Source of the DNA: Saprospiraceae bacterium
GTDB lineage: Bacteria; Bacteroidota; Bacteroidia; Chitinophagales; Saprospiraceae
Reading direction: 5' to 3'
NCBI GenBank assembly: GCA_020631105.1
Contig: JAHDHW010000013.1
Location: 4,627-60,485 of the forward strand
DNA length: 55,859 nucleotides
The notes under the pieces are model-generated. The model saw nothing but the letters and a program-made list of their open reading frames with translations. It was not told where the DNA came from and searched no databases. The position numbers were made by a program, and so were the translations under genes. Positions 17,113 to 26,386 of this stretch are shown here, piece by piece; position 1 is the stretch's first letter; every line of letters begins with the position of its first letter.

Positions 17113-17367
17113 AAACACTATATATTTTAGTAAAAAAGTAAATTATTAAATTGTAGTCGTACGAATTTCAGAACGTAGAATGCCCATCTGAAACTTGCCT
17201 TGCAACTGTTTCAAATAGGTACGTGTAGTAAAAAACTGAAAACGTTGGTTGGTGTAGGACTGGATACCTTTTAAAGATATACAAGCCTATAACGCCCTAA
17301 GGTTAGAAATAGTTCGTGTAGAAACTATTTTTTTTCGCTCAAGCTAAAAATAGGGTAAAATAAAGGC

Positions 17368-17847
17368 TTAATCAGTTCTGATCTCTGGACCAGCAGTGAT
17401 AATAGGGGAGGCGTCTACATCGGTAATGTCCAGAAAGTTAGTAATAGTGTCAAAAGAATTTTGAAGCTCCATTAATTGCTCTGGAGAAAGCTTTTTCAAT
17501 TTGTGAGATAACTGCTGATGCAAGGGCTCTGGAGTACCGTCTATAAGTAGAGTGCCTTTTTCTGTAATAGATATCATACCTACTCGTTTATCTTTTTGTT
17601 TGGGTAAGCGGATAACTAAATCTTTCTTTTCTAAACGGTCAATAATACCCGTAACGGTACTCGCATTTAGTTGCAGGAAATCTTTGATTTGTTTGTGAGA
17701 TGCCTGCTGAAGTTCTTGCTCCAATAGGAAGTTGAGACAAAGCAACTGTGGAATGCTGATGCCATACTCCTTTTCAATCCGTTTACTTTCTATATTGACG
17801 GATCGAATAATCTGGCGAATTCTGGTAAGGATTTCGGTATATTTCAT
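17368..17847 (-). CDS. MarR-family transcriptional regulator
   Basis: A 159-residue winged-helix regulator. The recognition part is HKQIKDFLQLNASTVTGIID followed by the wing segment VIRLPKQKDKRVGMISITEKG, including the family D-x-R motif. N- and C-terminal helices form the dimer interface. MarR proteins bind palindromes in their own or neighbouring promoters and respond to phenolic ligands or oxidation. No transporter or enzyme is divergently paired, so the target is not evident. The last 15 residues (ASPIITAGPEIRTD) are a polar tail. Confidence 0.9.
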   Translation of the reverse strand: MKYTEILTRIRQIIRSVNIESKRIEKEYGISIPQLLCLNFLLEQELQQASHKQIKDFLQLNASTVTGIIDRLEKKDLVIRLPKQKDKRVGMISITEKGTLLIDGTPEPLHQQLSHKLKKLSPEQLMELQNSFDTITNFLDITDVDASPIITAGPEIRTD

Positions 17848-18228
17848 AAATAATTGCTCGATAGCTTACAGAACGTACACTTGTAAATTGATAATTTTTT
17901 CAAATATTTTTATCTATAAGTTTTAGGCCTTATTATTGATGGAATAAAAGTAACTTAAAACACAGAGAGTTTATTAGCTTAAAGGTTTAAATTTCTACCT
18001 CGCAAGATAGGAGATTTTCTTAAATAGAAGCAAGTCGACATAATAGAAACCATATCTTGCAGCGTTACTTAATAAATGCTTTCCCCCTACTACTTCACTG
18101 CTGATCTTACTTGCTATCAAAAAGGCGCAGATTTTGTGCACTAATATATTGTCTGTAGCGATGCAATTCGATTGTACCTCTTTAACAGGCATTATTTAAA
18201 GTTTAGGATAAAATAAACCCTACTGCTT
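17848..18228. other. Intergenic region between divergent MarR and DUF1800 genes
   Basis: It is A/T-rich and should contain the MarR and DUF1800 promoters. A 65-codon minus-strand frame at 17995-18192 shows no recognisable protein features. I see no strong palindrome or RNA. Confidence 0.5.
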
Positions 18229-19794
18229 ATGCTAACACCATACGCTGGCCCATGGAATTTTGATACTGCGGCTCATCTATTACGTAGAACGATATTCGGA
18301 CCTACTAAAGATCGAATCCAACAAGCGGTGGACGAAGGTCTTGATGCAGCCATTGAAACATTGATGGGCCCTTCTCCGGAAGTTGATCCACCTATTTACT
18401 ATGATTTTTCTAGTGACCCGGAAGCCGGCATTGGTGAGACCTGGACGGATAAGGTACTCAATGGAGATATTACCGGTATTTATTTTGCTAGAGAGAAAAC
18501 ACTCTGGGCCTGGTGGTTTATGCAAATGAACCGCAACCAACAAACCATTCACGAAAAGCTTACCCTTTTCTGGCATAATCACTTTGTGGTTTCGGAATCC
18601 GGACATGCCAATATGCAATGGGATTATTTAAGCCTGTTACGAGATTTTGCCTTGGGAGACTTTAAAGAGTTGACAAAGCGGATTACGATTGACCGGAGTA
18701 TGTTGATCTATCTTAATGGTACGTCTAATTATGTGACGGAGCCTAATGAAAACTACGCCAGAGAATTACTGGAGTTGTTTACAATAGGGAAAGGTGAATT
18801 AGCCGGACCTGGAGATTACACCAATTATACCGAACAAGATATTGGAGCAATTGCAAAAGCTTTAACCGGATGGACTGCATGGACTCCAGGAAATGATCCT
18901 GCGGGATTCGAATATTGGTGGTCATCTCATGATACCAGTGATAAACAACTTTCTCATCGGTTTGGGAATCAGGTTATTCAAAACGCCGGAGCAGAGGAAT
19001 ACAAAAATGTAATCGATATCATTTTTGGGCAGGATGAAGTTGCTCGTCATATCTGCCGTCGCTTATACATGTGGTTTGTTCATTATGAAATTAATGAAAC
19101 AATCGAAGCAGATGTGATTGAGCCAATGGCTCAAATCCTGATTGACAATAATTATGTAATCCAACCAGCATTATCAGCATTGTTGAAGAGTGAGCATTTC
19201 TACAATGCCCAATTAAGAGGGTGTATGATCAAGAGTACCCTGGATTGTTTCTATTCTGCTTATAATGCGTTTGAAGTAGAACCAGCCGATAGTTTACTAG
19301 TAGAGTATGAAATCTGGGTAGCCTGGTACTGGCAGTTTTTAGATCTCGAAATGGGAATTTTTAAACACCCAAGCGTAGCGGGTTGGAAAGCTTATTATCA
19401 GGGGCCACAGTTTTATCGTAACTGGATAAACTCCGCCAGCCTGACCTTGCGACGCAGGATGCTAGCTAACATTAAATGGTTGACTCAATATGTTTCGCCA
19501 GAGACGAAAGGCTTTGACTTTCTAAAGTTTGTTGCAACGCTTGAAAATCCGGAAAATCCAAATGACTTAATTGACGAAGTGTGCCAACTCATTTATCCGA
19601 GGGCATTGACCAGCGAACAAAAAGACTATTTCAAAGCAGCATTAATCCCGGGATTACCTGATTTTGAATGGACTACGGAGTACAACAATTATCTCAATGA
19701 TCCGGATAACGAAGATCAGCGACAGTCTGTAGAGAATAAGTTATGGAGTATGTTTATTGCAATTATGAACGTGCCCGAATTCCAATTAAGTTAA
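18229..19794 (+). CDS. DUF1800 domain-containing protein
   Basis: A 521-residue protein of the DUF1800 family. Diagnostic stretches are AAHLLRRTIFGPTKDRI at the N-terminus, LTLFWHNHFVVSESG near 107, NENYARELLELFTIGKGE near 176 and AKALTGWTAW near 205. No clear signal peptide is visible from the ATG at 18229; family members are often exported. Enzymatic function is not established. It is followed after 35 bases by a DUF1501 gene. The DUF1800/DUF1501 pair is widespread in Bacteroidota and Planctomycetota and is believed to act together, but the role is unknown. Confidence 0.9.
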   Translation: MLTPYAGPWNFDTAAHLLRRTIFGPTKDRIQQAVDEGLDAAIETLMGPSPEVDPPIYYDFSSDPEAGIGETWTDKVLNGDITGIYFAREKTLWAWWFMQMNRNQQTIHEKLTLFWHNHFVVSESGHANMQWDYLSLLRDFALGDFKELTKRITIDRSMLIYLNGTSNYVTEPNENYARELLELFTIGKGELAGPGDYTNYTEQDIGAIAKALTGWTAWTPGNDPAGFEYWWSSHDTSDKQLSHRFGNQVIQNAGAEEYKNVIDIIFGQDEVARHICRRLYMWFVHYEINETIEADVIEPMAQILIDNNYVIQPALSALLKSEHFYNAQLRGCMIKSTLDCFYSAYNAFEVEPADSLLVEYEIWVAWYWQFLDLEMGIFKHPSVAGWKAYYQGPQFYRNWINSASLTLRRRMLANIKWLTQYVSPETKGFDFLKFVATLENPENPNDLIDEVCQLIYPRALTSEQKDYFKAALIPGLPDFEWTTEYNNYLNDPDNEDQRQSVENKLWSMFIAIMNVPEFQLS

Positions 19795-19829
19795 TAATCA
19801 CCCTTTGGGGATTACTATAATCTTTGACA

Positions 19830-21395
19830 ATGAAAAGAAGATCATTTCTCAAAAAATCTGCCTTGTTTTCTCTTCCGACATTTTTCGGAGGATTTTCTGT
19901 AGCAGCAATGCCTTCAAGTTTAATGTCCAGCTTGATCAATGATGACAGTGACCGTGTATTGGTATTGATTGATCTGAATGGAGGAAACGATGGCCTTCAT
20001 ACTTTTATCCCATTGGATGGGTATGATAATCTGGCTAATGCCCGGGATAATATTATTATCCCTGAAAATAAAATCCTGGATTTTACGGACACCATAGGCT
20101 TGCATCCTGAACTTACAGGAATCAAAAGTCTTTATGATAATGCTAATCTGACGGTGGTCCAGGGCGTAGGTTATCCAAACCAAAATCGTTCGCATTTTCG
20201 ATCTGCTGATATTTGGAATACTGCTTCGGCGGCGGATGAATACCTGGATACAGGTTGGCTAGGGCGCTATTTGGATCAGCAACATCCTGGTTATCCGGAA
20301 GGTTATCCCAATGATGATTGCCCGGATCCTTTTGCAGTAACACTCGGCTCGTCTGTTTCTGGTACTTGCCAGGGAGGGCAGTCTAATTATAGTATGGCTA
20401 TCTTGAATACCAATGACATTGGAGGATTGACGACAGGCGTTGAAGCACCTTTGCCGGAAGATTGTTATGGTGATGAAATGGCTTTTTTGATCGAAACTTT
20501 CAAAAAGTCGAATGCTTACGCAGAGAGGGTAGTGGAGGCTGCTGAAATGGGGAATACCAATGCAGGACTTTATCCGAATTCGCAGTTAGCTAATCGTTTG
20601 AAAACGATAGCGCAACTGGTTTCAGGTGGCTTGCAGACTAAGATTTACGTTATTCAATTGGGAGGATTTGATACTCATGCGGATCAGGTAGATTCGAATG
20701 ATACGGCTGAAGGAGGTCATGCATATTTATTACGTACGCTGTCGGATGCGATTTATGCATTCCAGGAAGATTTGAAAGCATTGGGGCTTCAGGATCGTGT
20801 TTTAGGAATGACCTTCTCTGAGTTTGGGCGAAAGATTCGTTCCAACGCCGGCTTAGGGACAGATCATGGATCAGCCGCTCCGATGATGTTCTTTGGTAAT
20901 TGTTTGAACCCCGGGATTATCGGAGCAAATCCGGAAATTGCCAGTAATGTCGATATCGAAGAAGGAGTAGCAATGCAATATGATTTCCGATCCGTTTATG
21001 GCTCGGTATTAATGGATTGGTTTGATGTGAGTGAAGAAGATATTACGAATTTGCTCATTCCGGATTTTCAATATGTTCCGGTTTTAGGCGCTTGTCAGAC
21101 TACGCCAACCAGAGAAATAGCGATTGATGTTAAAGCGGAAGTATTTCCTAACCCTTGTATTAATAATTATTCGCTGGTCTTTACAGTCGCTGACCCCGAT
21201 AGCTATCGGGAACGCCGCGTCCGGATTGATTTGTATGATGTGGTCGGTAAGCTGGTTCGAACACTCAGTGATCAAACTTTATCTGCCGGAGAACACCGCC
21301 TGAATGTTGAAATGCATGATGCTGCCGCAGGTGTTTATTTTACAAGGATACAAGTAGGTGACGCAGTTCGCTCACTAAGAATTGTTAAGCAATAG
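19830..21395 (+). CDS. DUF1501 protein with Tat-type signal and T9SS sorting domain
   Basis: A 521-residue protein. I chose the ATG at 19830; a TTG lies two codons upstream. The N-terminus MKRRSFLKKSALFSLPTFFG is a twin-arginine signal (RRSFLKK). The DUF1501 core follows: VLIDLNGGNDGLHTFIP, NRSHFRSADIWNTA, LGGFDTHADQ and FSEFGRK, a sulfatase-like alpha/beta arrangement. Residues after about 435 (VFPNPCINNYSLVF, closing with GVYFTRIQVG) form a type A T9SS sorting domain, so the protein may be surface-exposed. Having both a Tat-like signal and a T9SS domain is notable. A 16-base palindrome sits inside the gene at 21195-21210. It pairs with the upstream DUF1800 protein. Confidence 0.9.
   Translation: MKRRSFLKKSALFSLPTFFGGFSVAAMPSSLMSSLINDDSDRVLVLIDLNGGNDGLHTFIPLDGYDNLANARDNIIIPENKILDFTDTIGLHPELTGIKSLYDNANLTVVQGVGYPNQNRSHFRSADIWNTASAADEYLDTGWLGRYLDQQHPGYPEGYPNDDCPDPFAVTLGSSVSGTCQGGQSNYSMAILNTNDIGGLTTGVEAPLPEDCYGDEMAFLIETFKKSNAYAERVVEAAEMGNTNAGLYPNSQLANRLKTIAQLVSGGLQTKIYVIQLGGFDTHADQVDSNDTAEGGHAYLLRTLSDAIYAFQEDLKALGLQDRVLGMTFSEFGRKIRSNAGLGTDHGSAAPMMFFGNCLNPGIIGANPEIASNVDIEEGVAMQYDFRSVYGSVLMDWFDVSEEDITNLLIPDFQYVPVLGACQTTPTREIAIDVKAEVFPNPCINNYSLVFTVADPDSYRERRVRIDLYDVVGKLVRTLSDQTLSAGEHRLNVEMHDAAAGVYFTRIQVGDAVRSLRIVKQ
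21195..21210. repeat. Perfect 16-base palindrome inside the DUF1501 gene
   Basis: CCCGATAGCTATCGGG is fully self-complementary and encodes part of a PDSYRE segment at the junction of the DUF1501 core and sorting domain. I recall this type of palindrome as a high-copy element in some Bacteroidota genomes; only one copy is in the window. Confidence 0.6.
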
Positions 21396-21419
21396 GTTTT
21401 ATCATGAGGTACGAATATC

Positions 21420-21435
21420 AAGGTCGTAGGACCTT
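21420..21435. terminator. Possible weak convergent terminator
   Basis: AAGGTC and GACCTT form a 6-base stem with a GTAG loop between the convergent DUF1501 and endonuclease genes. A/T-rich sequence follows. Short stem, so low confidence. Confidence 0.3.
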
Positions 21436-21457
21436 AGCATAAAAATAAATTTAAACC

Positions 21458-23218
21458 TTAGTTATTCAGTACCATAACTTTTTGCGAAGTTGTAAACTGT
21501 GCGGTTTCTATTTTTACTATATACATTCCTGATGGAAGTATTGAGGTGTCAAGCTGAAACTCATGTGTTCCTGGGTTAAGGATGCCTCGATGTAAAACAG
21601 AAACTACCTGTCCTTTTTTATTGATCACTTCAATGTTGACTACTGCTCGCTGATAGATTTCGAAAGAAATCATAGTTTCTTTATAAGATGGATTGGGATG
21701 TATTTTTAGATTACCGAAATTTTCTTCAATATTGGGCTCGCTTTGTGCCGTTAGATTTTTTAGTTCAAAATCTGCAACAAGCGGTAAGTGGTCGGAAGCA
21801 AATGTAGCATCGTTAGCTAAAAGGTTGAATGTATTTAAGCTATCCTGCGGTAGTCCAGGCGTAAATAGAGCATAACTATTCTCTAAGTTGAGATTTGAAC
21901 CACTGTAAATAATAAAATCTAATCTTCCCGGACTAAAACTGCTGGCCTCATTATACCAGGTGTAGGAAAAAGGAACCCCTGTTGAATAAGGATGAGCATC
22001 AAGCAAATTATTACCATCCCAGTCTGGAGTGAAATCCGGACCATAGGCAGCTTCATCAGAAATATTTCCGGTAAGTAAGGTTTCCAATTGATTATTGTCC
22101 CCTACTAAATTCATATCTCCGAGAATAATGATAGGAGCATCCGCTTCCAATGGAATGGGGCCATTTCCATCTTTTGCTTCCCTTAAAAATTGCATGATCA
22201 AATCTACTTCCATTTGCCTTTCTACATTGTTTGCACAACATGGAGGGTGTGCAACAATGAGCAGTAAATTGGTCTCAATTCCCGGGACATCAATTAAGAA
22301 AGCACCATTGCCATCATTTGAATTATTGCCCTGGATAAAAGCACTTTCGAGGATTGGATACCTGCTGATTGCAAGACAATCCGGACCTTCTTTGGCATGA
22401 TACCATTGTTGGTCAGGGCCGGAAGGTAGCATGGACTCTACTTGATTGGCGACCAGGTTAGATGGGAGATCATAGATTTCCTGAAACCCGATAATTTCAG
22501 GTTGCATTGCTTGTAGTAATCTGGTAAAAGATGGCACTCGACTTGGATCAAAGATACCGTTGGATAAAACATTATATGATAAGAACCTTAGATTAGTATC
22601 TTTTGCCTTTTGAATAGTGTAATCCGGAAGTGGGTCTAAAGCATCACTTGCAAAAGTATACTCGACGCCTTCGTTTGCAGCAGGTAGTATATCCCCAGTA
22701 TTATTATCGTCTCTAAATACAACCTTGAAGTCATTCCCTTGAAACAGGGAATTACCCTGAATTGAAATGTCTCTTTTAATGGCAATTTCGAATCGGTCAG
22801 ATGTAACAGTCGGTGCGCTTACTAAATTAATGTCATCATGGAAAATCATTGTCGAGTTGCCAGAGGAATAGAAAAAGCCCGAACGATTACCAAAAGAATA
22901 AATGATTTCGGCACCAATTCCATTAATCGCTTGCCCCGTACTCGTGTTATTGTCAGTGTCTAAATATATCAAGATATCATTTAAATCCTGGAGGTTGATT
23001 TCTGTTCCGACTTCGATTAAAAAGAAGATAAAGGTGTCATCATTATAAATTTTTAGTTCACCAAAATCTACGCCTGACGTTCCGCCATCACCAGCTGCAT
23101 CAGCAAATATTACAGGCTGTTCTTCCCATTCCTCAAAAATACCATCGGCGAGGATTCGACTTTGTGAAAAACTAAAAATAGAAAGCAATAATAGCGAAAG
23201 AGTAATGAAGTGTTTCAT
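21458..23218 (-). CDS. Secreted endonuclease/exonuclease/phosphatase-family protein (T9SS cargo)
   Basis: A 586-residue secreted protein. I chose the ATG at 23218, which gives a clean signal peptide (about 1-19); an open frame extends upstream to 23335. Residues 20-200 form a beta-rich domain starting ILADGIFEEWEE, of carbohydrate-binding/DOMON-like appearance. An endonuclease/exonuclease/phosphatase domain follows: LRFLSYNVLSNG, EIIGFQEIYD, IILGDMNLVGDN and FASDHLPLVADFEL, containing the expected Asn, Glu, Asp-x-Asn and Asp-His residues. It ends in a type A T9SS sorting domain (IHPNPSYKETMISFEIYQ and GMYIVKIET). Likely an extracellular nuclease or phosphodiesterase; the exact substrate is not shown. 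Confidence 0.88.
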   Translation of the reverse strand: MKHFITLSLLLLSIFSFSQSRILADGIFEEWEEQPVIFADAAGDGGTSGVDFGELKIYNDDTFIFFLIEVGTEINLQDLNDILIYLDTDNNTSTGQAINGIGAEIIYSFGNRSGFFYSSGNSTMIFHDDINLVSAPTVTSDRFEIAIKRDISIQGNSLFQGNDFKVVFRDDNNTGDILPAANEGVEYTFASDALDPLPDYTIQKAKDTNLRFLSYNVLSNGIFDPSRVPSFTRLLQAMQPEIIGFQEIYDLPSNLVANQVESMLPSGPDQQWYHAKEGPDCLAISRYPILESAFIQGNNSNDGNGAFLIDVPGIETNLLLIVAHPPCCANNVERQMEVDLIMQFLREAKDGNGPIPLEADAPIIILGDMNLVGDNNQLETLLTGNISDEAAYGPDFTPDWDGNNLLDAHPYSTGVPFSYTWYNEASSFSPGRLDFIIYSGSNLNLENSYALFTPGLPQDSLNTFNLLANDATFASDHLPLVADFELKNLTAQSEPNIEENFGNLKIHPNPSYKETMISFEIYQRAVVNIEVINKKGQVVSVLHRGILNPGTHEFQLDTSILPSGMYIVKIETAQFTTSQKVMVLNN

Positions 23219-23494
23219 TAGCGTTGGTGTGTTAATTTTCAAGAATTCACATTGAATATAAAAAACAGGTGGTAAGGGAAATAGTTTTTTGACCCTGAGA
23301 CTAATGCAAAAAATAAGCATAATCATTTGCTTCAATTTGCCCGCCTAAGAACGTCATCGGTATATCATTCCGGGGTGATGAATTAGTTTAACAAAAGTTA
23401 AATGTATAATTAACTTATTCAAAGCTAACAAAAGTCTAAAGATTGCGTAGTATGATAATAAGATATTGATTTTAACCAAATACTACCAAAAATA

Positions 23495-24820
23495 ATGAAC
23501 TCTCCCAATAGCCCTGTTCAGGGAAAGTCTGTATTAGTCCTTGGCTGGGAGTTTCCACCGAGAATGGTTGGAGGCCTGGCAATTGCCACCTATGGTATCG
23601 TAGAGGCTATGAGCCAGTATATAAAGGTTCATTTAATTATTCCCTATAAAGATGCAAATACACCTGAGATTGAAAATGTGACGATCTATGGCCTCAATGA
23701 TCTTGCATTAAATATTGAAGAAAAACAACTCACCTCCTTGTTAAAGCGTCAGACGGTGATCTCCACTTTTACAGAGATACATAGTTACCCCGCAGTTTAT
23801 GAAACCGGAGTGGAGATTATGGAAGTTGTAGAGATGGAGATCAAAGAACAAAAAATAGATAAGTCTTTTAGGTCTCACCTGAATGTTTTTAAGTCAGAGG
23901 AAATGTATGGAAAGAGTCTTTGGGAAAAAATTCCGGTGTATACAGAAATTGTCAATGAAATAGCGGCGTTTATTGACTTTGATGTTATCCATTGTCATGA
24001 TTGGGTGACCTTCGGTGCAGGTAAAAGATTAAAGGAAAGCTATGGTAAACCACTTTGCCTTCATGTCCATGCCTTAGAGACTGATCGCTCGCACAAAAAA
24101 ATTAAAAACAGAATTTACGATATTGAACAGTCTGCCATGGAAATGGCAGATCTAATATTCCCGGTAAGTCAATATACTAAAGAACAAATCATAGCGCATT
24201 ACGGAATGAAAGGAGACAAAATTACTCCGATCTATAATGCTATTGAAGAGAAATATATAGAAAGATGGCGCCATAAAATACCAGGGAGGTTGGTAACTTT
24301 TCTCGGTCGGATAACCGCTCAGAAAGGACCTCAGTATTTATATGATACTGCAGTCAAAGTGATTGATGCTTATCCGGATGTTACTTTTGTGATTGCGGGT
24401 ACTGGAGATCAACTTATGAGTTTGATCGCTGCTTCCGCAGATAAACAAATAAGTAAGCATTTTATCTTTACGGGCTTTATAACTCGTAATGATGTAGATG
24501 CCTTATTGGCTACCTCGGATATTTATTTTATGCCCTCCGTTTCAGAGCCCTTTGGCTTGACCGCTTTGGAAGCAACTCGAGCAGGAGTACCTTGTGTTTT
24601 ATCCAAACAATCAGGTGCTTCAGAAGTGCTTCCCTCAGCATTGGTCGCGGACCATTGGGATACAGATTTATTTGCCGCTCACATCCTTAAGTTATTAAGC
24701 GATGAACCGTTTAGACAGCAGGTAATTCAGCAAAATCAGGAAGAAATGAACCGGATTAGCTGGATGGCTTCTGCTGCAAAAATTGTTTCTACTTATTCAA
24801 TTGCGCTCAGCTTAGATTAG
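23495..24820 (+). CDS. Glycosyltransferase family 4 / glycogen synthase-like
   Basis: A 441-residue cytoplasmic GT-B enzyme. The N-terminal domain starts SVLVLGWEFPPRMVGGLAIA, typical of starch/glycogen synthase-like GT4 and GT5 proteins. The C-terminal domain has LVTFLGRITAQKGPQYLYD and the donor-binding E-x7-E motif in SEPFGLTALEATRAG. It is followed after 97 bases by a GH57 gene. This GT4-GH57 pair recurs in Bacteroidota and is thought to make or remodel intracellular alpha-1,4-glucan. The donor sugar (ADP- or UDP-glucose) is not readable. No signal peptide. Confidence 0.88.
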   Translation: MNSPNSPVQGKSVLVLGWEFPPRMVGGLAIATYGIVEAMSQYIKVHLIIPYKDANTPEIENVTIYGLNDLALNIEEKQLTSLLKRQTVISTFTEIHSYPAVYETGVEIMEVVEMEIKEQKIDKSFRSHLNVFKSEEMYGKSLWEKIPVYTEIVNEIAAFIDFDVIHCHDWVTFGAGKRLKESYGKPLCLHVHALETDRSHKKIKNRIYDIEQSAMEMADLIFPVSQYTKEQIIAHYGMKGDKITPIYNAIEEKYIERWRHKIPGRLVTFLGRITAQKGPQYLYDTAVKVIDAYPDVTFVIAGTGDQLMSLIAASADKQISKHFIFTGFITRNDVDALLATSDIYFMPSVSEPFGLTALEATRAGVPCVLSKQSGASEVLPSALVADHWDTDLFAAHILKLLSDEPFRQQVIQQNQEEMNRISWMASAAKIVSTYSIALSLD

Positions 24821-24917
24821 ATTTAGTGGTTGGACACGAGGTTTAATTTTTTGACTAGTCACTAATCATTTAGAGACAGACTACCCGTAAATATTTCTTC
24901 ACCAAAACTGATCCCTA

Positions 24918-26141
24918 ATGCCCTCAATCTGCTTTTACTTCCAGGTACATCAACCTTATCGATTAAATGAATATGGTTTTTTCGATATTGGTGAGCATCA
25001 AAATTATTTTAATACTTCCCTTAATGTGGAGATATTAAATCAAGTTGCTGAGAAATGCTATTTACCGGCCAATGAAACCTTCTTCCAATTGATCAAAAAA
25101 TACGATGGGGATTTCAAAATTGCCCTTTCCTTATCCGGTGTCTTGCTGGAACAATTAGAAGCATGGCGACCTGATGTGCTATATTCTTTTAGAAAACTTG
25201 TAGATACCGGCTGTGTAGAAATCCTGGCGGAAACCTATTACCATTCATTGGCTTCAGTCTACTCACCAGAAGAATTTATATACCAGGTTGAAAAACATGA
25301 ACGAGCAGTCCTTAAGCTGCTGGGGGTTCAACCCAAAGTCTTCCGGAATACTGAACTGATCTATAATAATGCCCTTGCAAAGGCCTTGCAAGAGATGGGG
25401 TACAAAGGCGTACTTGCCGAAGGAGTCCCTAAGTTGATGTCTACTGATTCTCCCAATTTTGTATTGCACCCCTTTGAGCAATATGATTTTTCTGTTCTCC
25501 TGAAAAATTATCAGTTATCGGATGATATCGCTTTCCGATTTTCAAAAATGGACTGGGAGGAATATCCTCTGACGGCAGATAAATTTGCCGATTGGCTTCA
25601 TCGGCTTGCAGGAAATAGTGAAACGATTAACCTGTTTATGGATTATGAGACCTTCGGGGAGCATCAATGGGAAGAAACAGGAATTTTTAATTTCCTAAAC
25701 TTTCTTCCGGAGAAAGTCCTTAGCCACCCAGATTATTCCTTTAAAACACCCTCTGAAATAATCGATACTTATCCACTTCGTGGAGAATATCATGTGCCTC
25801 ATATTAGCTCTTGGGCAGATACAGAAAGAGATTTATCAGCCTGGGCGGGGAATTCAATACAGAAAGAAGCTCTAAGACGCTATTTTGATCTGGGAGAAGT
25901 TGTTAAGGATACCGGAGATTTATTTTTAGTCGAAGCATGGCGCAAGCTTTCTACCTCGGATCATTTCTATTATATGAGCACCAAAACTTCAAGTGACGGT
26001 GAAGTGCATGCCTATTTTAGCCCTTATAAGTCCCCTATAGAGGCATACAATTACTTTATTGCGGCACTTACGGATTTGGAATGCCGAATAGAAAGAACCA
26101 AGCTTATTTTGCCTTCCGAAGGGGTGGTTTTTAATGAATAA
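24918..26141 (+). CDS. Glycoside hydrolase family 57 (alpha-amylase/glucanotransferase-like)
   Basis: A 407-residue cytoplasmic enzyme. GH57 motifs appear in order: ICFYFQVHQPYR (motif 1, HQP), VEILAETYYHSL, VFRNTELIYNN (motif 3, with the probable nucleophile Glu near 146), LFMDYETFGEHQW (motif 4, with the probable acid/base Asp near 240) and the HISSWADTERDLSAW region. Members act on alpha-1,4-glucans as amylases, 4-alpha-glucanotransferases or branching enzymes. The length is on the short side, similar to the GH57 group paired with GT4 enzymes. It works with the upstream glycosyltransferase. Confidence 0.9.
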   Translation: MPSICFYFQVHQPYRLNEYGFFDIGEHQNYFNTSLNVEILNQVAEKCYLPANETFFQLIKKYDGDFKIALSLSGVLLEQLEAWRPDVLYSFRKLVDTGCVEILAETYYHSLASVYSPEEFIYQVEKHERAVLKLLGVQPKVFRNTELIYNNALAKALQEMGYKGVLAEGVPKLMSTDSPNFVLHPFEQYDFSVLLKNYQLSDDIAFRFSKMDWEEYPLTADKFADWLHRLAGNSETINLFMDYETFGEHQWEETGIFNFLNFLPEKVLSHPDYSFKTPSEIIDTYPLRGEYHVPHISSWADTERDLSAWAGNSIQKEALRRYFDLGEVVKDTGDLFLVEAWRKLSTSDHFYYMSTKTSSDGEVHAYFSPYKSPIEAYNYFIAALTDLECRIERTKLILPSEGVVFNE

Positions 26142-26153
26142 AAACAGCTTTTT

Positions 26154-26183
26154 GCTACTTCGCCTGCCGGCAGGCGAAGTAGC
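26154..26183. repeat. Perfect 30-base GC-rich palindrome (REP-like)
   Basis: Positions 26154-26168 are exactly complementary to 26169-26183, with CTGCCGGCAG at the centre. It is much richer in G+C than its surroundings. No T-run follows, so it is not a standard terminator, although it sits 13 bases after the GH57 stop. It may be a dispersed repetitive palindrome or an mRNA 3'-end stabiliser. Confidence 0.75.
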
Positions 26184-26386
26184 CGCCCAACTACGTAAAT
26201 CGTTGATGAAAAAGTGAAATAGTCTTGTTATATGAATATTACGAATATTTATAATGCTTTTACATTTTTATTCGTAATTTGTGACATCATTTTGGCATAT
26301 TTTTAGTGCTATTAAAATTACCGCTTCACAAATTTTCATTTCTTATTACTTTTCTTTTGCAATAACTGCAATAAATCCAATCTATT

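Noticed and set aside
17995-18192. 65-codon minus-strand frame between MarR and DUF1800
   Set aside because: No signal, domain or terminator support; composition looks like translated noncoding sequence.
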